Positions 19,514 through 27,818 of a stretch of DNA of 64,000 nt are shown here, one piece after another (within the stretch, counting starts at the first letter, position 1; every line of letters starts with the position of its first letter). Below the pieces are notes generated by a model. It worked only from the letters and a program-made list of their open reading frames with translations, made no database searches and was not told the origin of the DNA. A program made the position numbers and the translations under genes. The DNA is from Mycobacterium sp. Its GTDB lineage: Bacteria > Actinomycetota > Actinomycetes > Mycobacteriales > Mycobacteriaceae. Location of the stretch: assembly GCA_025965975.1 (NCBI GenBank), contig JAOPVX010000188.1, positions 1 to 64,000 of the forward strand. Direction: 5' to 3'.

Positions 19514-20789
19514 TCAGCCAGCCGTGCGGCGCGATCTCGGCCTCGCCAACGACCGACTGCGGCGGCGCGCCCGACCCTGCGACGATCTGGCCAGCACCGA
19601 AACCGAGTTCGGGCAGCGACAGCGACAACGGCGCATCGTCGATGTTGAGCGCCACCAGAAGCGCGTCGGCACCGTTGCGGGTCGCATACACGTACTGCAT
19701 GTTGGTCAGCCGCACCGGCGATGTCCGCGCGGTGTGCAGCCACGGATGGCGCCTGCGCAACCCGATCAGGTACTGGTGCAACCGGAACACATCATGGCCT
19801 CGCTCGTCGACACCCATTAGGGGAGCGGTGAATTCGGGTCGCACGGCGTCGTCGCCGCCGAGCCGCTCCTCCTTGACGCCGCGGTAGGCAGACTCGTCGC
19901 CTGCGTATACGCTCGGTGTGCCGCCCGTCGTCAACAGGATCACCAGCGCGTGTTCGAGGTGGCGGGTGTTGTCAAGGCGGCTGGCGATGCGGGTGACGTC
20001 GTGATTTCCGACGAAGGTCATCGGCACGAAATCGTCGAGAAACTCGTTGTGCCGCACCAACGCCCAGTCGAGTTCGTGGAAGTTGCCGTCGTTGAGGCTG
20101 CTCCACATCGCTTTCCACAGCTCGTACTGGGTGACCGAATCGAAGCCGGACTCTCGCACCCGCGCCGAGTAGTCGCCGTGGATGACCTCCCCGACGAACC
20201 AGGCGTCGGGAAACGCCTGCCGAACCTGGGGGAGGACCTGCGCCCAGAACCGGTCTGGCACGGCGTAGGCGGCGTCGAGGCGCCAGCCGTCGGCACCGCG
20301 GGCCAGCCAGTGCGTCATCACGTCGACGGTGTATGCGACGACGGCAGGGCTGTCGTGGTTCAGCGCGATCAGCTCGCCGTGTCCCTCGAAGGTGTCAAAG
20401 GTGTTGCCGCGCTGACGAAACCACGCCGTATCGCCATCGCGGTAGTGCGCGAAATCGGTGCCGACGTGGTTGAACACGCCGTCGAGCAGCACCCGCAACC
20501 CGCGCTGGTGGGCTTCGGTGATCAGGTGGTCGAAGTCGGCCTCGTCGCCAATGCGCGGGTCGATGCGGTAGTGGTCGGTGGTGTCATAGCCGTGCGTGCG
20601 CGACGCGAATACGGGGCCAAGCGCGATCCCCGACGCGCCGAGTTCGACGGCGTGGTCCAGCCAGTCGACGATCCGCCGCAGCCGGTGCTCGTCGGGGGTT
20701 GGCGGCGGGTCGGCGGGATACGCGCCGACGAAGCCCATCGGGTAGACCTGCCACCAGATCGCGTGCTTGACCCAGGCCGGTTCGGTCAT
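19497..20789 (-). CDS. GH13 alpha-amylase family glycosidase
   Basis: A 430-residue GH13 enzyme starting at the ATG of MTEPAWVKHAIWWQVYP. The four GH13 regions are visible: DGVFNHVG, GWRLDAAYAV with the catalytic aspartate, FVGEVIHGDY with the catalytic glutamate, and FVGNHDVTRI with the transition-state aspartate. No signal peptide is seen, so it acts inside the cell, probably on short maltooligosaccharides, glycogen-derived sugars or trehalose-type substrates; the exact specificity is unclear. The start overlaps the deaminase stop by ATGA, so the two are translationally coupled. Longer upstream in-frame sequence belongs to the deaminase gene. Confidence 0.92.
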   Translation of the reverse strand: MTEPAWVKHAIWWQVYPMGFVGAYPADPPPTPDEHRLRRIVDWLDHAVELGASGIALGPVFASRTHGYDTTDHYRIDPRIGDEADFDHLITEAHQRGLRVLLDGVFNHVGTDFAHYRDGDTAWFRQRGNTFDTFEGHGELIALNHDSPAVVAYTVDVMTHWLARGADGWRLDAAYAVPDRFWAQVLPQVRQAFPDAWFVGEVIHGDYSARVRESGFDSVTQYELWKAMWSSLNDGNFHELDWALVRHNEFLDDFVPMTFVGNHDVTRIASRLDNTRHLEHALVILLTTGGTPSVYAGDESAYRGVKEERLGGDDAVRPEFTAPLMGVDERGHDVFRLHQYLIGLRRRHPWLHTARTSPVRLTNMQYVYATRNGADALLVALNIDDAPLSLSLPELGFGAGQIVAGSGAPPQSVVGEAEIAPHGWLIIAPG

Positions 20790-21265
20790 GCCAGGAACTT
20801 CGCCTCGTACAGGGCTTTCATCGCGTCGGCGAGCTCGGGCGCGGGGCCGTCGACAACAAGGGCGGGAGCAACCATGGTGATCGGCAGCGCCGCCACCGGC
20901 GACGGCGGTGCGTCCCACTCGGCGCGCCACCGGCTCAGCTGCGCCGACGAGGTGGCGTACACGATGCGGCCGAGGCCGACCCAGGCGTGCCCTGCCGCGC
21001 ACATCGGGCAGTGCTCACCCGAGGTGTACACGGTGGCGCTGGCCCGCTCGTCGGGAGTCAGGTTCTGCACGGCCCACTTGGCGATCGCGAATTCCGGGTG
21101 GCGGGTGTGGTCGCCATCTTTGATGCGGTTGCGGTCCTCGTAGAGCGTCGCGCCGCGGGCATCGACCAGGATCGAGCCGAACGGTTCGTCGCCCTGCTCG
21201 AGGGCCTCACGCGCGAGTTCCACGCAGCGGCCGAGGCGTTCGAGGTCGTCGTCGCTGATCGCCAC
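20786..21265 (-). CDS. Nucleoside/tRNA-type cytidine deaminase-fold protein
   Basis: A 159-residue zinc deaminase with the catalytic HPEFA motif (glutamate acid-base; the usual HAE has proline here) and the zinc-binding SGEHCPMC cysteines. N-terminal EPFGSILVD is typical of the guanine/cytosine deaminase (CMP/dCMP) group. It would deaminate a free base or nucleoside; a tRNA substrate is less likely because of the long C-terminal tail. It is translationally coupled (4-base overlap) to the GH13 gene downstream, although no metabolic link between the two is obvious. Confidence 0.87.
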   Translation of the reverse strand: MAISDDDLERLGRCVELAREALEQGDEPFGSILVDARGATLYEDRNRIKDGDHTRHPEFAIAKWAVQNLTPDERASATVYTSGEHCPMCAAGHAWVGLGRIVYATSSAQLSRWRAEWDAPPSPVAALPITMVAPALVVDGPAPELADAMKALYEAKFLA

Positions 21266-21298
21266 AGGCGGTGAGTTTACGCAGCCGCAGGCGGTGGG

Positions 21299-21910
21299 TT
21301 ACGCAGCCGCGGGCGCACGGCGGCGCGACCGGGTCAGCGGATAGCAGGCCAGACCCAGGCCGACAGCGCAGAGGTGGCCCACCCCGGTGAAGTTGGTGCG
21401 CAGGGCAAGGGCGATGCCGAACACCAGTACTGTGCCCGCCAGATAGACCCAGCGCCACGGGCGGGGGAGGTGATACGTCAGCACTGCGACGATGCCCGTC
21501 ACGAAGTAGCTGACCCCGATGTCGCGAGCGTCGATCAGCCGCGGCGAGGCGATGGCCTCCTGGATCGTCCAGTAGAGGTAACCCTCGCTCAGATACGTGG
21601 ATCCGATATGACACACGAGCCCAACGAGCAGCCATCGCAGATGACCCAGCCAGCGCTCGGCCGGCGCCAGGAACAGCGTGAAGACGATGAGGTAGGGCCA
21701 CCAGTACTTGCCATCGATCCACAGCAGGCTTTGGACCAGCACCCGGATGGGATCGGAGGCCAAGTGGTGCAGGTTCGTCGACTCCTTCCGCAGGAGCGCA
21801 TGCAGCCGCCTGGCGGGGATGGTGTGCTGGACGATCGTCGTAAGGAGCAGCAGGACGAGCCACGAGTAGGTCAGCGGTGCGCTTTTCACATAACGCCAAA
21901 CCGTCTTCAC
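21299..21910 (-). CDS. Rhomboid-like membrane protein
   Basis: About 203 residues from a GTG start; an ATG at 21973 would add 21 residues, but neither start has a strong ribosome site. Five to six hydrophobic helices are visible. A rhomboid-type pattern is seen: DIGVSYFVTG in a middle helix, where the serine could be the nucleophile (the usual GxSG is GVSY), and GVGHLCAVGLG near the C-terminus with a candidate catalytic histidine. If active, it would be an intramembrane serine protease; it could also be an inactive pseudoprotease. It is 33 bases before the deaminase start on the same strand. Confidence 0.65.
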   Translation of the reverse strand: MKTVWRYVKSAPLTYSWLVLLLLTTIVQHTIPARRLHALLRKESTNLHHLASDPIRVLVQSLLWIDGKYWWPYLIVFTLFLAPAERWLGHLRWLLVGLVCHIGSTYLSEGYLYWTIQEAIASPRLIDARDIGVSYFVTGIVAVLTYHLPRPWRWVYLAGTVLVFGIALALRTNFTGVGHLCAVGLGLACYPLTRSRRRAPAAA

Positions 21911-22018
21911 GCCTGACGACGATAGAGGCTTGGTCTTGCGATGAGTCTGGCGCTCCGCGACGGTCGACCCCATTGGAGGTGATGGTGTGACAAAACAGCT
22001 GGTTGGTGAGGTGCCCGC

Positions 22019-22663
22019 ATGACGCTCGATTTCGACAGGCACTGCGCCGAGGTCGTCACGCAGACGTCGTTGTTGATCGGCCACTTGAACGGCGCCGACC
22101 TGACCGTGCCGGTGCCGACGTGCCCGGGCTGGAATGTGTCTCAGTTGGCACGCCACGTCGACGGCGGTCAGCGCTGGGCACGCGAGATCGTCGCCACGCG
22201 GGCGTTGGCGCCACCCAGCGATGTGGCGCTGCGCGACCTATCCGATGCCGCCGACTACGATCCCGACACCGTGTCTGCGGCACTCACCGAGGCGGCCGCG
22301 GCGCTGGCTCTCGGCCTGTCGTACTCGCTCGAACCCGACGTCGCGGCGGACGCTGTCGACGAGTGGATGGAACTGGGGTGCATGCCTTTCCATTTCGAGG
22401 TTCACCCGTGGATGCGCGAGCTTCTCGCGCCCGGTCGCACGATCGGGTTGCACGCCACCGACACGGACGCACATTGGCTGCTCGACCTGACCGGGGACGT
22501 CATCGCGTGGCGGCGCGCCGACGAGCCGGCGGCTGCGGAGATCCTGGCACCGGTCACGGACCTGCTGTTGACGATCTACCGCCGTCGCCCCGCAGCAGGT
22601 CTTGACGTGACCGGTGACGCGGCGCTCGTCGACTTCTGGCTGGAGCGAGTCGCTTTCGGGTGA
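22019..22663 (+). CDS. Mycothiol-dependent maleylpyruvate isomerase-family (DinB fold) protein
   Basis: A 214-residue protein with the mycothiol-dependent isomerase N-terminal domain: FDRHCAEVV helix, VPTCPGWNVSQLARHV motif and later the C-terminal domain ending FWLERVAFG. The family has a DinB four-helix bundle and is common in actinobacteria that use mycothiol. The substrate is not known here and no aromatic ring-cleavage genes adjoin. It is divergent from the rhomboid-like gene and followed by two hairpins. Confidence 0.85.
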   Translation: MTLDFDRHCAEVVTQTSLLIGHLNGADLTVPVPTCPGWNVSQLARHVDGGQRWAREIVATRALAPPSDVALRDLSDAADYDPDTVSAALTEAAAALALGLSYSLEPDVAADAVDEWMELGCMPFHFEVHPWMRELLAPGRTIGLHATDTDAHWLLDLTGDVIAWRRADEPAAAEILAPVTDLLLTIYRRRPAAGLDVTGDAALVDFWLERVAFG

Positions 22664-22676
22664 GGCTCTGGGTGAT

Positions 22677-22715
22677 GGTTGGCCGAATTGCCAACCTCGC
22701 AGCGACAAAGTCGCT
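22677..22715. terminator. Two consecutive hairpins between convergent genes
   Basis: GGTTGGC (22677-22683) pairs with GCCAACC (22690-22696) around a 6-base loop, and AGCGAC (22701-22706) pairs with GTCGCT (22710-22715) around AAA. They lie just after the DinB-fold gene and before the end of the TPR gene. No T-tract is present. The remaining 200 bases to 22915 hold nothing else I recognise. Confidence 0.6.
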
Positions 22716-22915
22716 CGAATCGCCAATGCGTGTCTCCTGAGTCCACAGCCGCGTTGTCGCTCGGCGGCCGACAGAACACCCTCTCATGCCCGGCTCAGCG
22801 GGAAACAACGGCCCGGGCAGCTGCCGAAACGTCGAGCGGACCTGGCTGATCCTGATCGACCAATTCTGCGGTGCAAGGCGTTCCAAGCGGCCTAAGCGAA
22901 CAGAACGACCAAGGC

Positions 22916-24607
22916 TCAGTGGCAGGGATCGGCGACCTCTAGCCGGCATGCGCACGACGCCAGAATCGGCACGTCTGCGCGGGCGATGGCGATTTCAAGT
23001 TGTTGACCGATGATTGCCGCCTCGTCGGTGCGGCCCAGCCGTTTTAGGCATTCCAGGTAGCCGTGCAGGCTCCACACGTTGCCAGGGTGCTGGCACGGCC
23101 GAGCAAGCGTAGGGTCCAGCCCGAGGTCTGCGGCATACACCTGCGCGGCTTGTTCGACACGGCCCTGCTCGAGCAGCAGCGCGCCATAGGCGTGCCGCGT
23201 CGGGCTCATCCACCCCCATGGTTCGTCGTAAGGAAGCGAATCGTCGAGTTCGATCGCGCGCCGCAGGTGGGCGAACGCGTCGTCGAATCTGCCGTCCCGG
23301 TAGGTGATTTCACCGTCGAGCATTTCCTGCGCGATGGCCAGCACGTCGCGCGCGGTGTTGTTGAACAGGTAGCGCGTATCGGGGACACGAGCGTAGGCCG
23401 CGGCGAACGCCTCACGCTCGGCTCGCGCCTGAGGGAGTTGTCCCCTGGCGGCGTGCGCGAGGCCGCGGCCGTAATGAATTGTGGTGGCGGTGGTGCAGTA
23501 CAGGTCGAGATCCTCGGGCAGCGGCTGGGCGATCAGGTCGTCCCACCGCCCGAATCGAACCAGCACATGGGTTCTCAACGGCACGAACGCTTCCAGCCAG
23601 TCCGCCATCGGCGGCGACTCGATCGCCAGCAGCTCCTGCGTCAGCTGATCTGCGAGTTCATCGGCGGCGTCGAGAGCGGCGCGCGAATTGCCTTCGAACA
23701 TGGCCGAATAGACGATGAAGTGCAGGTTGTGCGCGCGGTACAGCGAGTAGAAGTTCAGCGGCCCTTGACGCCCGACGAATCGCCGATCAGCTTGCACTGC
23801 AGACAGATTCGACACCACCGAGTCGCGGTAATTACCGCACAACACGTCGATATGGCTGGGCATGTGCTCAAGGTGACCGGCGTCGGGTACCAGTCCGCGC
23901 AGCAGGTCGGCAGCGGGCAGCGCCTCCTGCGGGGCGCCCGACATCTCCATCGTATGCAGATAAAGGTGCAGGGCACCGGGGTGTTTGCGGCCCGCCGGGA
24001 TGGCCAGGGTGTCCTCGAGGATCCGTTTGGCCGCCACCACCCGCGAGCCTGGCGCAGGCCGGCCTGTCCTGGTGTCCCACAACGCCCATGCCGTGACGTT
24101 GACGAGCGCGTCGGCGGCCAGCACCTGCACGTCGATGTCATCGGGATAGGCGTCGGCCAGCGCCACCATGCCATCGGCGTAGGCGGCGTGCCCGGCCTGC
24201 AGCGCGTCGACGTTATTCGGGTCGTCGGTGGGGAAGCGGGCCTGTAGCGCCTCGATCAAGCCCTGCTCGATGGCCGTTGCGCGCCCTGTGACGGCCAGGC
24301 TCAGTTCCATTCGCGCCCGGGCCAACGAGGCGGACAGGTCAACGGGGTCGAACGCCTCCCACGCCTTGTTGTAGTTGGGTCCTGTCGAGTAGGCGACACC
24401 CCAGCGAGCGATCGCGAGGTCGGGGTCGAGCTCCAGCGCGCGGTCGAAGCAGCGGATCGCCTCTTCATGGTTGAACGCGTAGGCCCAGACCATCCCGCGG
24501 TCGAACCACACCTGCGCCTGTGGCGACGGCGTCTCAATCGGCCGGTGATAGGAGCCCAGGTCGTAGTAGGGCTCGCTGTCGCCCGGCAAGACTGAGGCAA
24601 CGCTCAT
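22916..24607 (-). CDS. TPR-repeat protein
   Basis: About 563 residues from an ATG; a GTG nine bases upstream is an alternative. Tetratricopeptide-type helices are seen near residues 30-65 (FDRGMVWAYAFNHEEAIRCFDRALELDPDLAIA) and again in the C-terminal third (FAHLRRAIELDDS and LLEQGRVEQAAQVYAADLGLDP). The middle contains histidine-rich LHLYLHTMEMSG and HLEHMPSHIDVL segments typical of a family of TPR proteins seen in actinobacteria. TPRs mediate protein contacts; partners are unknown. The upstream membrane-protein gene overlaps its start by about 70 bases, so expression is probably coupled. Confidence 0.82.
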   Translation of the reverse strand: MSVASVLPGDSEPYYDLGSYHRPIETPSPQAQVWFDRGMVWAYAFNHEEAIRCFDRALELDPDLAIARWGVAYSTGPNYNKAWEAFDPVDLSASLARARMELSLAVTGRATAIEQGLIEALQARFPTDDPNNVDALQAGHAAYADGMVALADAYPDDIDVQVLAADALVNVTAWALWDTRTGRPAPGSRVVAAKRILEDTLAIPAGRKHPGALHLYLHTMEMSGAPQEALPAADLLRGLVPDAGHLEHMPSHIDVLCGNYRDSVVSNLSAVQADRRFVGRQGPLNFYSLYRAHNLHFIVYSAMFEGNSRAALDAADELADQLTQELLAIESPPMADWLEAFVPLRTHVLVRFGRWDDLIAQPLPEDLDLYCTTATTIHYGRGLAHAARGQLPQARAEREAFAAAYARVPDTRYLFNNTARDVLAIAQEMLDGEITYRDGRFDDAFAHLRRAIELDDSLPYDEPWGWMSPTRHAYGALLLEQGRVEQAAQVYAADLGLDPTLARPCQHPGNVWSLHGYLECLKRLGRTDEAAIIGQQLEIAIARADVPILASCACRLEVADPCH

Positions 24608-25604
24608 AGGCGGCACGATAATTCACGCGCGAAGCGGTGGCGAGGATTGCGAGCAAACAGCCGACCGCGCCCCAGATCGCCAGCGTCACAAGCGGCGTCT
24701 GCGCGCCGTGACCGCCGAAGTAGGAGACGCTGCGCAGCAGCGAGACGCCCGAACCTTGCGGCACGATCGTGGTGAACGTCGAATAGAAACCCGACAGCAG
24801 CGGCCGGCCCACCGGACCAGCGGCCGCGGCGTTGCCGATCACGACCAAAAACGCGGTCAGGGCCATCGACGCGACCGAGCCGAACGCCGCGGCGACACCG
24901 GTGACCGCTCCACCGACGGCCATCGCGTATAGCCACAGCGCGGCGAACAACTGCCAGGTGTGACCCGTCAGTGCGGCAAGAATCACGTCGACGTAAAGGG
25001 TCACGCCTGCAGCCAGCAGCGCCGAATAGCCGGCCAGTGTCGCGGTCCGCAGCGCGAGCGTCAGCGGCTTGCGAACGGTGCCCATGACACGCCCCAACAC
25101 GGTCGCGCCGACGGAGGCACCGATCGAGATGAAGATGATCGCGTAGAACTCGACGGTGCCGGACGGATCACCGGCCGACGCGGGCGCGACGTCCTCGACG
25201 GTGGCAGCGAGGCCAGCCTTGGCGGCGATGGTGCGGCCGACCGTCTCGGCGGCTGTGGCGACACTGTGGCCGCCGCCGCCCGCCACATAGATCTTCATCT
25301 GACCGGCCGGTGCGACGACGAACGCTGCGTCGGTCTTGCGCTCGTAGACCTGCTCGCGGGCGGCTGCGGCATCGCCAACCGTATCGACAGCCAACGCATC
25401 TTGGCCGCGAATGCCGTCGACGACCTGTTGCGGGCCTGCCACGGCGACGGTCATGTGGTGCAACGTCGGTTTGGCGAACGCTCCCGAGTAGCTGGCGATC
25501 ATGGCGATGACGAAGAGTGTCAATCCGATCATCGCGAGCGCCGTGGTGCGGATGGCGGCGCGATCGTGCACGGGGTGCCGATCGGGGGCTTGGTGTTTAG
25601 CCAT
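24534..25604 (-). CDS. ABC-2/YhgE-like multi-pass membrane protein
   Basis: A 356-residue membrane protein. One helix near residues 22-45 is followed by an extracytoplasmic domain of about 130 residues and then five to six helices, the layout of ABC-2-type and YhgE/Pip-type permeases. No ATPase gene is next to it. It is cotranscribed with the TetR gene (8-base overlap: its ATG lies inside the TetR stop region) and overlaps the TPR gene, giving a TetR-membrane protein-TPR operon. A role in export of a hydrophobic or toxic compound under TetR control is inferred. Confidence 0.75.
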   Translation of the reverse strand: MAKHQAPDRHPVHDRAAIRTTALAMIGLTLFVIAMIASYSGAFAKPTLHHMTVAVAGPQQVVDGIRGQDALAVDTVGDAAAAREQVYERKTDAAFVVAPAGQMKIYVAGGGGHSVATAAETVGRTIAAKAGLAATVEDVAPASAGDPSGTVEFYAIIFISIGASVGATVLGRVMGTVRKPLTLALRTATLAGYSALLAAGVTLYVDVILAALTGHTWQLFAALWLYAMAVGGAVTGVAAAFGSVASMALTAFLVVIGNAAAAGPVGRPLLSGFYSTFTTIVPQGSGVSLLRSVSYFGGHGAQTPLVTLAIWGAVGCLLAILATASRVNYRAAYERCLSLAGRQRALLRPGLLSPAD

Positions 25605-26187
25605 GTTGGGAACCTTTCGAAGGTGCGGTGAGGCCGAGTAGTGCGTTGACGGTGTCGAGCGCCGCGCTGACGCGCCCGCTGAGGTCGGTCGAGTCCGGGT
25701 CGTCCATCCAGGACCGCAGCACCTCCATGAACCCGCCGACGAGAAATCGGGTGACCGACTCAGGGGTCAGGCTGGCGATCGGGGAGACCACCGGCATGGA
25801 CTGCTTCGCGATCTGGACGCAGGCCGGCTGCAGTTCGGCGCGGAACGCCGTCACGACGCGTTGCGTCACCGCGCTCGGCACGATGTTGCGGTACATGGAC
25901 CGGTGCTCGGCGGCGAAGTCGAACAGCCGCAGGATGCGCCCGGGGGCGTCGCCGTCGATGTCGGCCGTCGCCGCGGCGAACGCGACGGTGAAGGCGGTCG
26001 CGACGGCGTCGTCGCGGTCGCGGAAGTGTTGGTAGAAGACCTGCCGGCTGACCTCGGCGCGGGCGACGATGTCGCCGACCGTCATCTCGTCCACCTGGCG
26101 CTCGTGGGCCAGCGCGAACGCCGCCTCCCGCAGCCGGGTGCGGACCCGTTCCGCGCGGGGATCGACGCTGTGCGCTCGTGCTGCCAT
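25597..26187 (-). CDS. TetR/AcrR-family regulator
   Basis: About 196 residues from the ATG of MAARAHS. The N-terminal helix-turn-helix is clear: ERVRTRLREAAFALAHERQVDEMTVGDIVARAEVSRQVFYQHFRDRDD, residues about 14-60. The rest is an alpha-helical ligand-binding domain. As first gene of an operon with the membrane protein, it probably represses its own transcription. An earlier in-frame start gives six more residues. The inverted repeat at 26206-26227, just upstream, is the candidate operator. Confidence 0.9.
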   Translation of the reverse strand: MAARAHSVDPRAERVRTRLREAAFALAHERQVDEMTVGDIVARAEVSRQVFYQHFRDRDDAVATAFTVAFAAATADIDGDAPGRILRLFDFAAEHRSMYRNIVPSAVTQRVVTAFRAELQPACVQIAKQSMPVVSPIASLTPESVTRFLVGGFMEVLRSWMDDPDSTDLSGRVSAALDTVNALLGLTAPSKGSQHG

Positions 26188-26205
26188 ACGTGCAGCGTAA
26201 GTCAC

Positions 26206-26227
26206 TTCGTAGACAGTTGACCACGAA
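26206..26227. promoter_or_regulatory. Candidate operator of the adjacent TetR gene
   Basis: TTCGT at 26206-26210 and ACGAA at 26223-26227 form a 22-base interrupted palindrome, 19 bases upstream of the TetR start codon. Position is right for autoregulation, but the arms are short. Confidence 0.35.
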
Positions 26228-26278
26228 AGTTTAGGTAATCTAAGACACCTGTTTACGCAGTGTGTGACGGCCGCTACG

Positions 26279-26626
26279 TCAGAGCGTGTGCAACACGGCG
26301 GTGGCGGCCGCGAGTGCGAGCCCGATCACGGCCGGCGCGGTGTCGGCGACGCTGTCGGACGCACGCAGATGGAAAGCGATGGCGCCGATCGACAGCAGCG
26401 CAAGACCGATCGCCGCGGCGATTCCGATCGGCGCCCACATCAGACCGACGAGCGCTCCCGCGACGCCTGCGAGTTCGCACACGCCGATGAGCCGCCACTG
26501 GACTGGGTTGACGCCAAGGTGATCGCGGATCGCCAGGGACTGGGAGACACCGAGCAGTTTGATGCTTGCGGCGAACGTGAAGAGCGCCGCGAGCAGTAGC
26601 GTCACGATTACGGTTGCGGTGTCCAT
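26279..26626 (-). CDS. DoxX-like membrane protein
   Basis: A 115-residue protein of four transmembrane helices starting MDTATVIVTLLLAALFTFAASIKL. The pattern, with FAASIKLLG in the first helix and NPVQWRLIGVCELAGVAGALVG in the second, is that of the DoxX-like family. Members are linked to thiol redox stress complexes in mycobacteria, but here no partner gene adjoins. It is divergent from the cupin gene across 41 bases. Confidence 0.8.
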   Translation of the reverse strand: MDTATVIVTLLLAALFTFAASIKLLGVSQSLAIRDHLGVNPVQWRLIGVCELAGVAGALVGLMWAPIGIAAAIGLALLSIGAIAFHLRASDSVADTAPAVIGLALAAATAVLHTL

Positions 26627-26667
26627 CACGAGCAGGGTAGAAGCTCGCGGTCTGCAGGGAGCCGGAA

Positions 26668-27051
26668 TTGATCCGATGTGTTCGCTTATGGACGGGTTCG
26701 GACGACGCCTCACACGTGCAGATCGGCCGGCTCGACATGCGGCCAGGCCGCAACGCCGATCTGGTGTCGGGCACGATGTCGACGTCGCATGTGACCGTCG
26801 AGGAGACCTCCAGCGGCGGGTCGCTGGCCTGGCACACCGCGCCGGTGCGCCAACTCGTCGTCACGCTGGCGGGCACGCTGATGTTCTCGACCCGCGACGG
26901 TGAGCGGTTCACACTGCGACCGGGCGATGTGCTGCTCGCCGAGGACACGGCGGGATCGGGCCACCGGTGGCGGCTGGAGGGATCCGACCCGTGGCGCCGC
27001 ATGTACGTCGTGCTCGCCGAGGGTGCCGATGTCGCGTTCGTGCCCGACTGA
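26668..27051 (+). CDS. Cupin-domain protein
   Basis: A 127-residue single-cupin protein. A TTG start at 26668 is chosen because a ggag ribosome site is correctly spaced; a GTG at 26716 is an alternative that would drop 16 residues. The cupin core is visible in VRQLVVTLAGTLMFSTRDGERFTLRPGDVLLAEDTAGSGHRW, with the second-motif GDVLLAEDTAGSGH. The first-motif metal histidines are not obvious. Function is unknown. Confidence 0.75.
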   Translation: MIRCVRLWTGSDDASHVQIGRLDMRPGRNADLVSGTMSTSHVTVEETSSGGSLAWHTAPVRQLVVTLAGTLMFSTRDGERFTLRPGDVLLAEDTAGSGHRWRLEGSDPWRRMYVVLAEGADVAFVPD

Positions 27052-27077
27052 CGTCATCGGGCACCTACCGTGCAGGC

Positions 27078-27698
27078 GTGCTGCAGATAATTCTCAACTA
27101 CGCCGGCATTGCCGTGTTCGCCTCGTCGGGCGCGACCGTGGGAGTGCGTAAAGGGTTCGACCTGTTCGGAATCGCGACGCTGGGCGTGCTCACCGGTGTC
27201 GGCGGAGGCGTGCTGCGCGATCTGCTGCTCGACAGATCTCCGTATTCAATCCAGCACTGGCCGAACATCGCGGTCGCAGTGCTCGCCGTCGCGATCGCCA
27301 CCGTGTTCGCTCGAGTCCTGATGCGGATGAACGCGGCGGTGTTGGTCCTCGACGCGATCGGGATGGGATTCTTCGCCACATCCGGCGCGGCCATCGCGGT
27401 CGACGCGGGCGCCAGCTGGTTCGCGGCAGGCATGATCGGCATGCTCACCGCCATCGCCGGCGGGATGCTGCGTGATGTGATCGCCCGCGAGGTCCCGTAT
27501 GTCATGGGCCCGGACGATCTGTACGCGATTCCGGCCATGCTGGGCGCGGCGACATACGTCGCGATTGACTACTTCGGCCCGCAGTGGATCGGCGTCGCGG
27601 TCGGCACCATACTGGCAACGCTGCTTCGGCTGGCGGCGCTGGCGTTCCACTGGCGGCTACCGACGGGCCCACGGGAATTGATCGCGCCTGAAATGTAG
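27078..27698 (+). CDS. TRIC cation-channel family (UPF0126) membrane protein
   Basis: A 206-residue protein with seven hydrophobic helices and two TRIC-family repeats, each with a GGGxLRD motif (GVGGGVLRDLLL and IAGGMLRDVIARE), where the arginine-aspartate lies in the pore region. Bacterial TRIC homologues form potassium-permeable trimers. The GTG at 27078 fits the predicted first helix; the longer frame overlaps the cupin gene. It is convergent with the NCS2-like gene, separated only by the tandem repeat. Confidence 0.88.
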   Translation: MLQIILNYAGIAVFASSGATVGVRKGFDLFGIATLGVLTGVGGGVLRDLLLDRSPYSIQHWPNIAVAVLAVAIATVFARVLMRMNAAVLVLDAIGMGFFATSGAAIAVDAGASWFAAGMIGMLTAIAGGMLRDVIAREVPYVMGPDDLYAIPAMLGAATYVAIDYFGPQWIGVAVGTILATLLRLAALAFHWRLPTGPRELIAPEM

Positions 27699-27700
27699 TC

Positions 27701-27818
27701 AGTGGCCCGCGACTGGGGCTCGATTTAGTGGCCCGCCACTGGGGTTCGATTTAGTGGCCCGCCACTGGGGTTCGATTTAGTGGCCCGCCACTGAAGCCCG
27801 ATTTAGTGGCCCGCCACT
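27701..27818. repeat. 26-bp tandem repeat with a hairpin in each unit (4.5 copies)
   Basis: Units at 27701-27726, 27727-27752, 27753-27778 and 27779-27804 are each 26 bases; a partial fifth copy covers 27805-27818. Each starts AGTGGCCCGCCACT (first copy has one change), whose arms AGTGG and CCACT can pair. Units two and three are identical. The last copy is coding: it encodes the C-terminal VAGH and stop of the permease gene. The array therefore looks like an outward duplication of the gene's 3' end, filling the gap between the two convergent genes, where the hairpins could act as terminators. Confidence 0.95.

Noticed and set aside
26231-26243. TTAGGTAATCTAA as an IdeR box upstream of the TetR gene
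   Set aside because: The two halves are one base out of register with the 19-base consensus and the right half lacks the CCTAA end.
27701-27818. CRISPR array
   Set aside because: Units are contiguous 26-mers with no variable spacers, and the last unit is part of a coding sequence; no cas genes are present.
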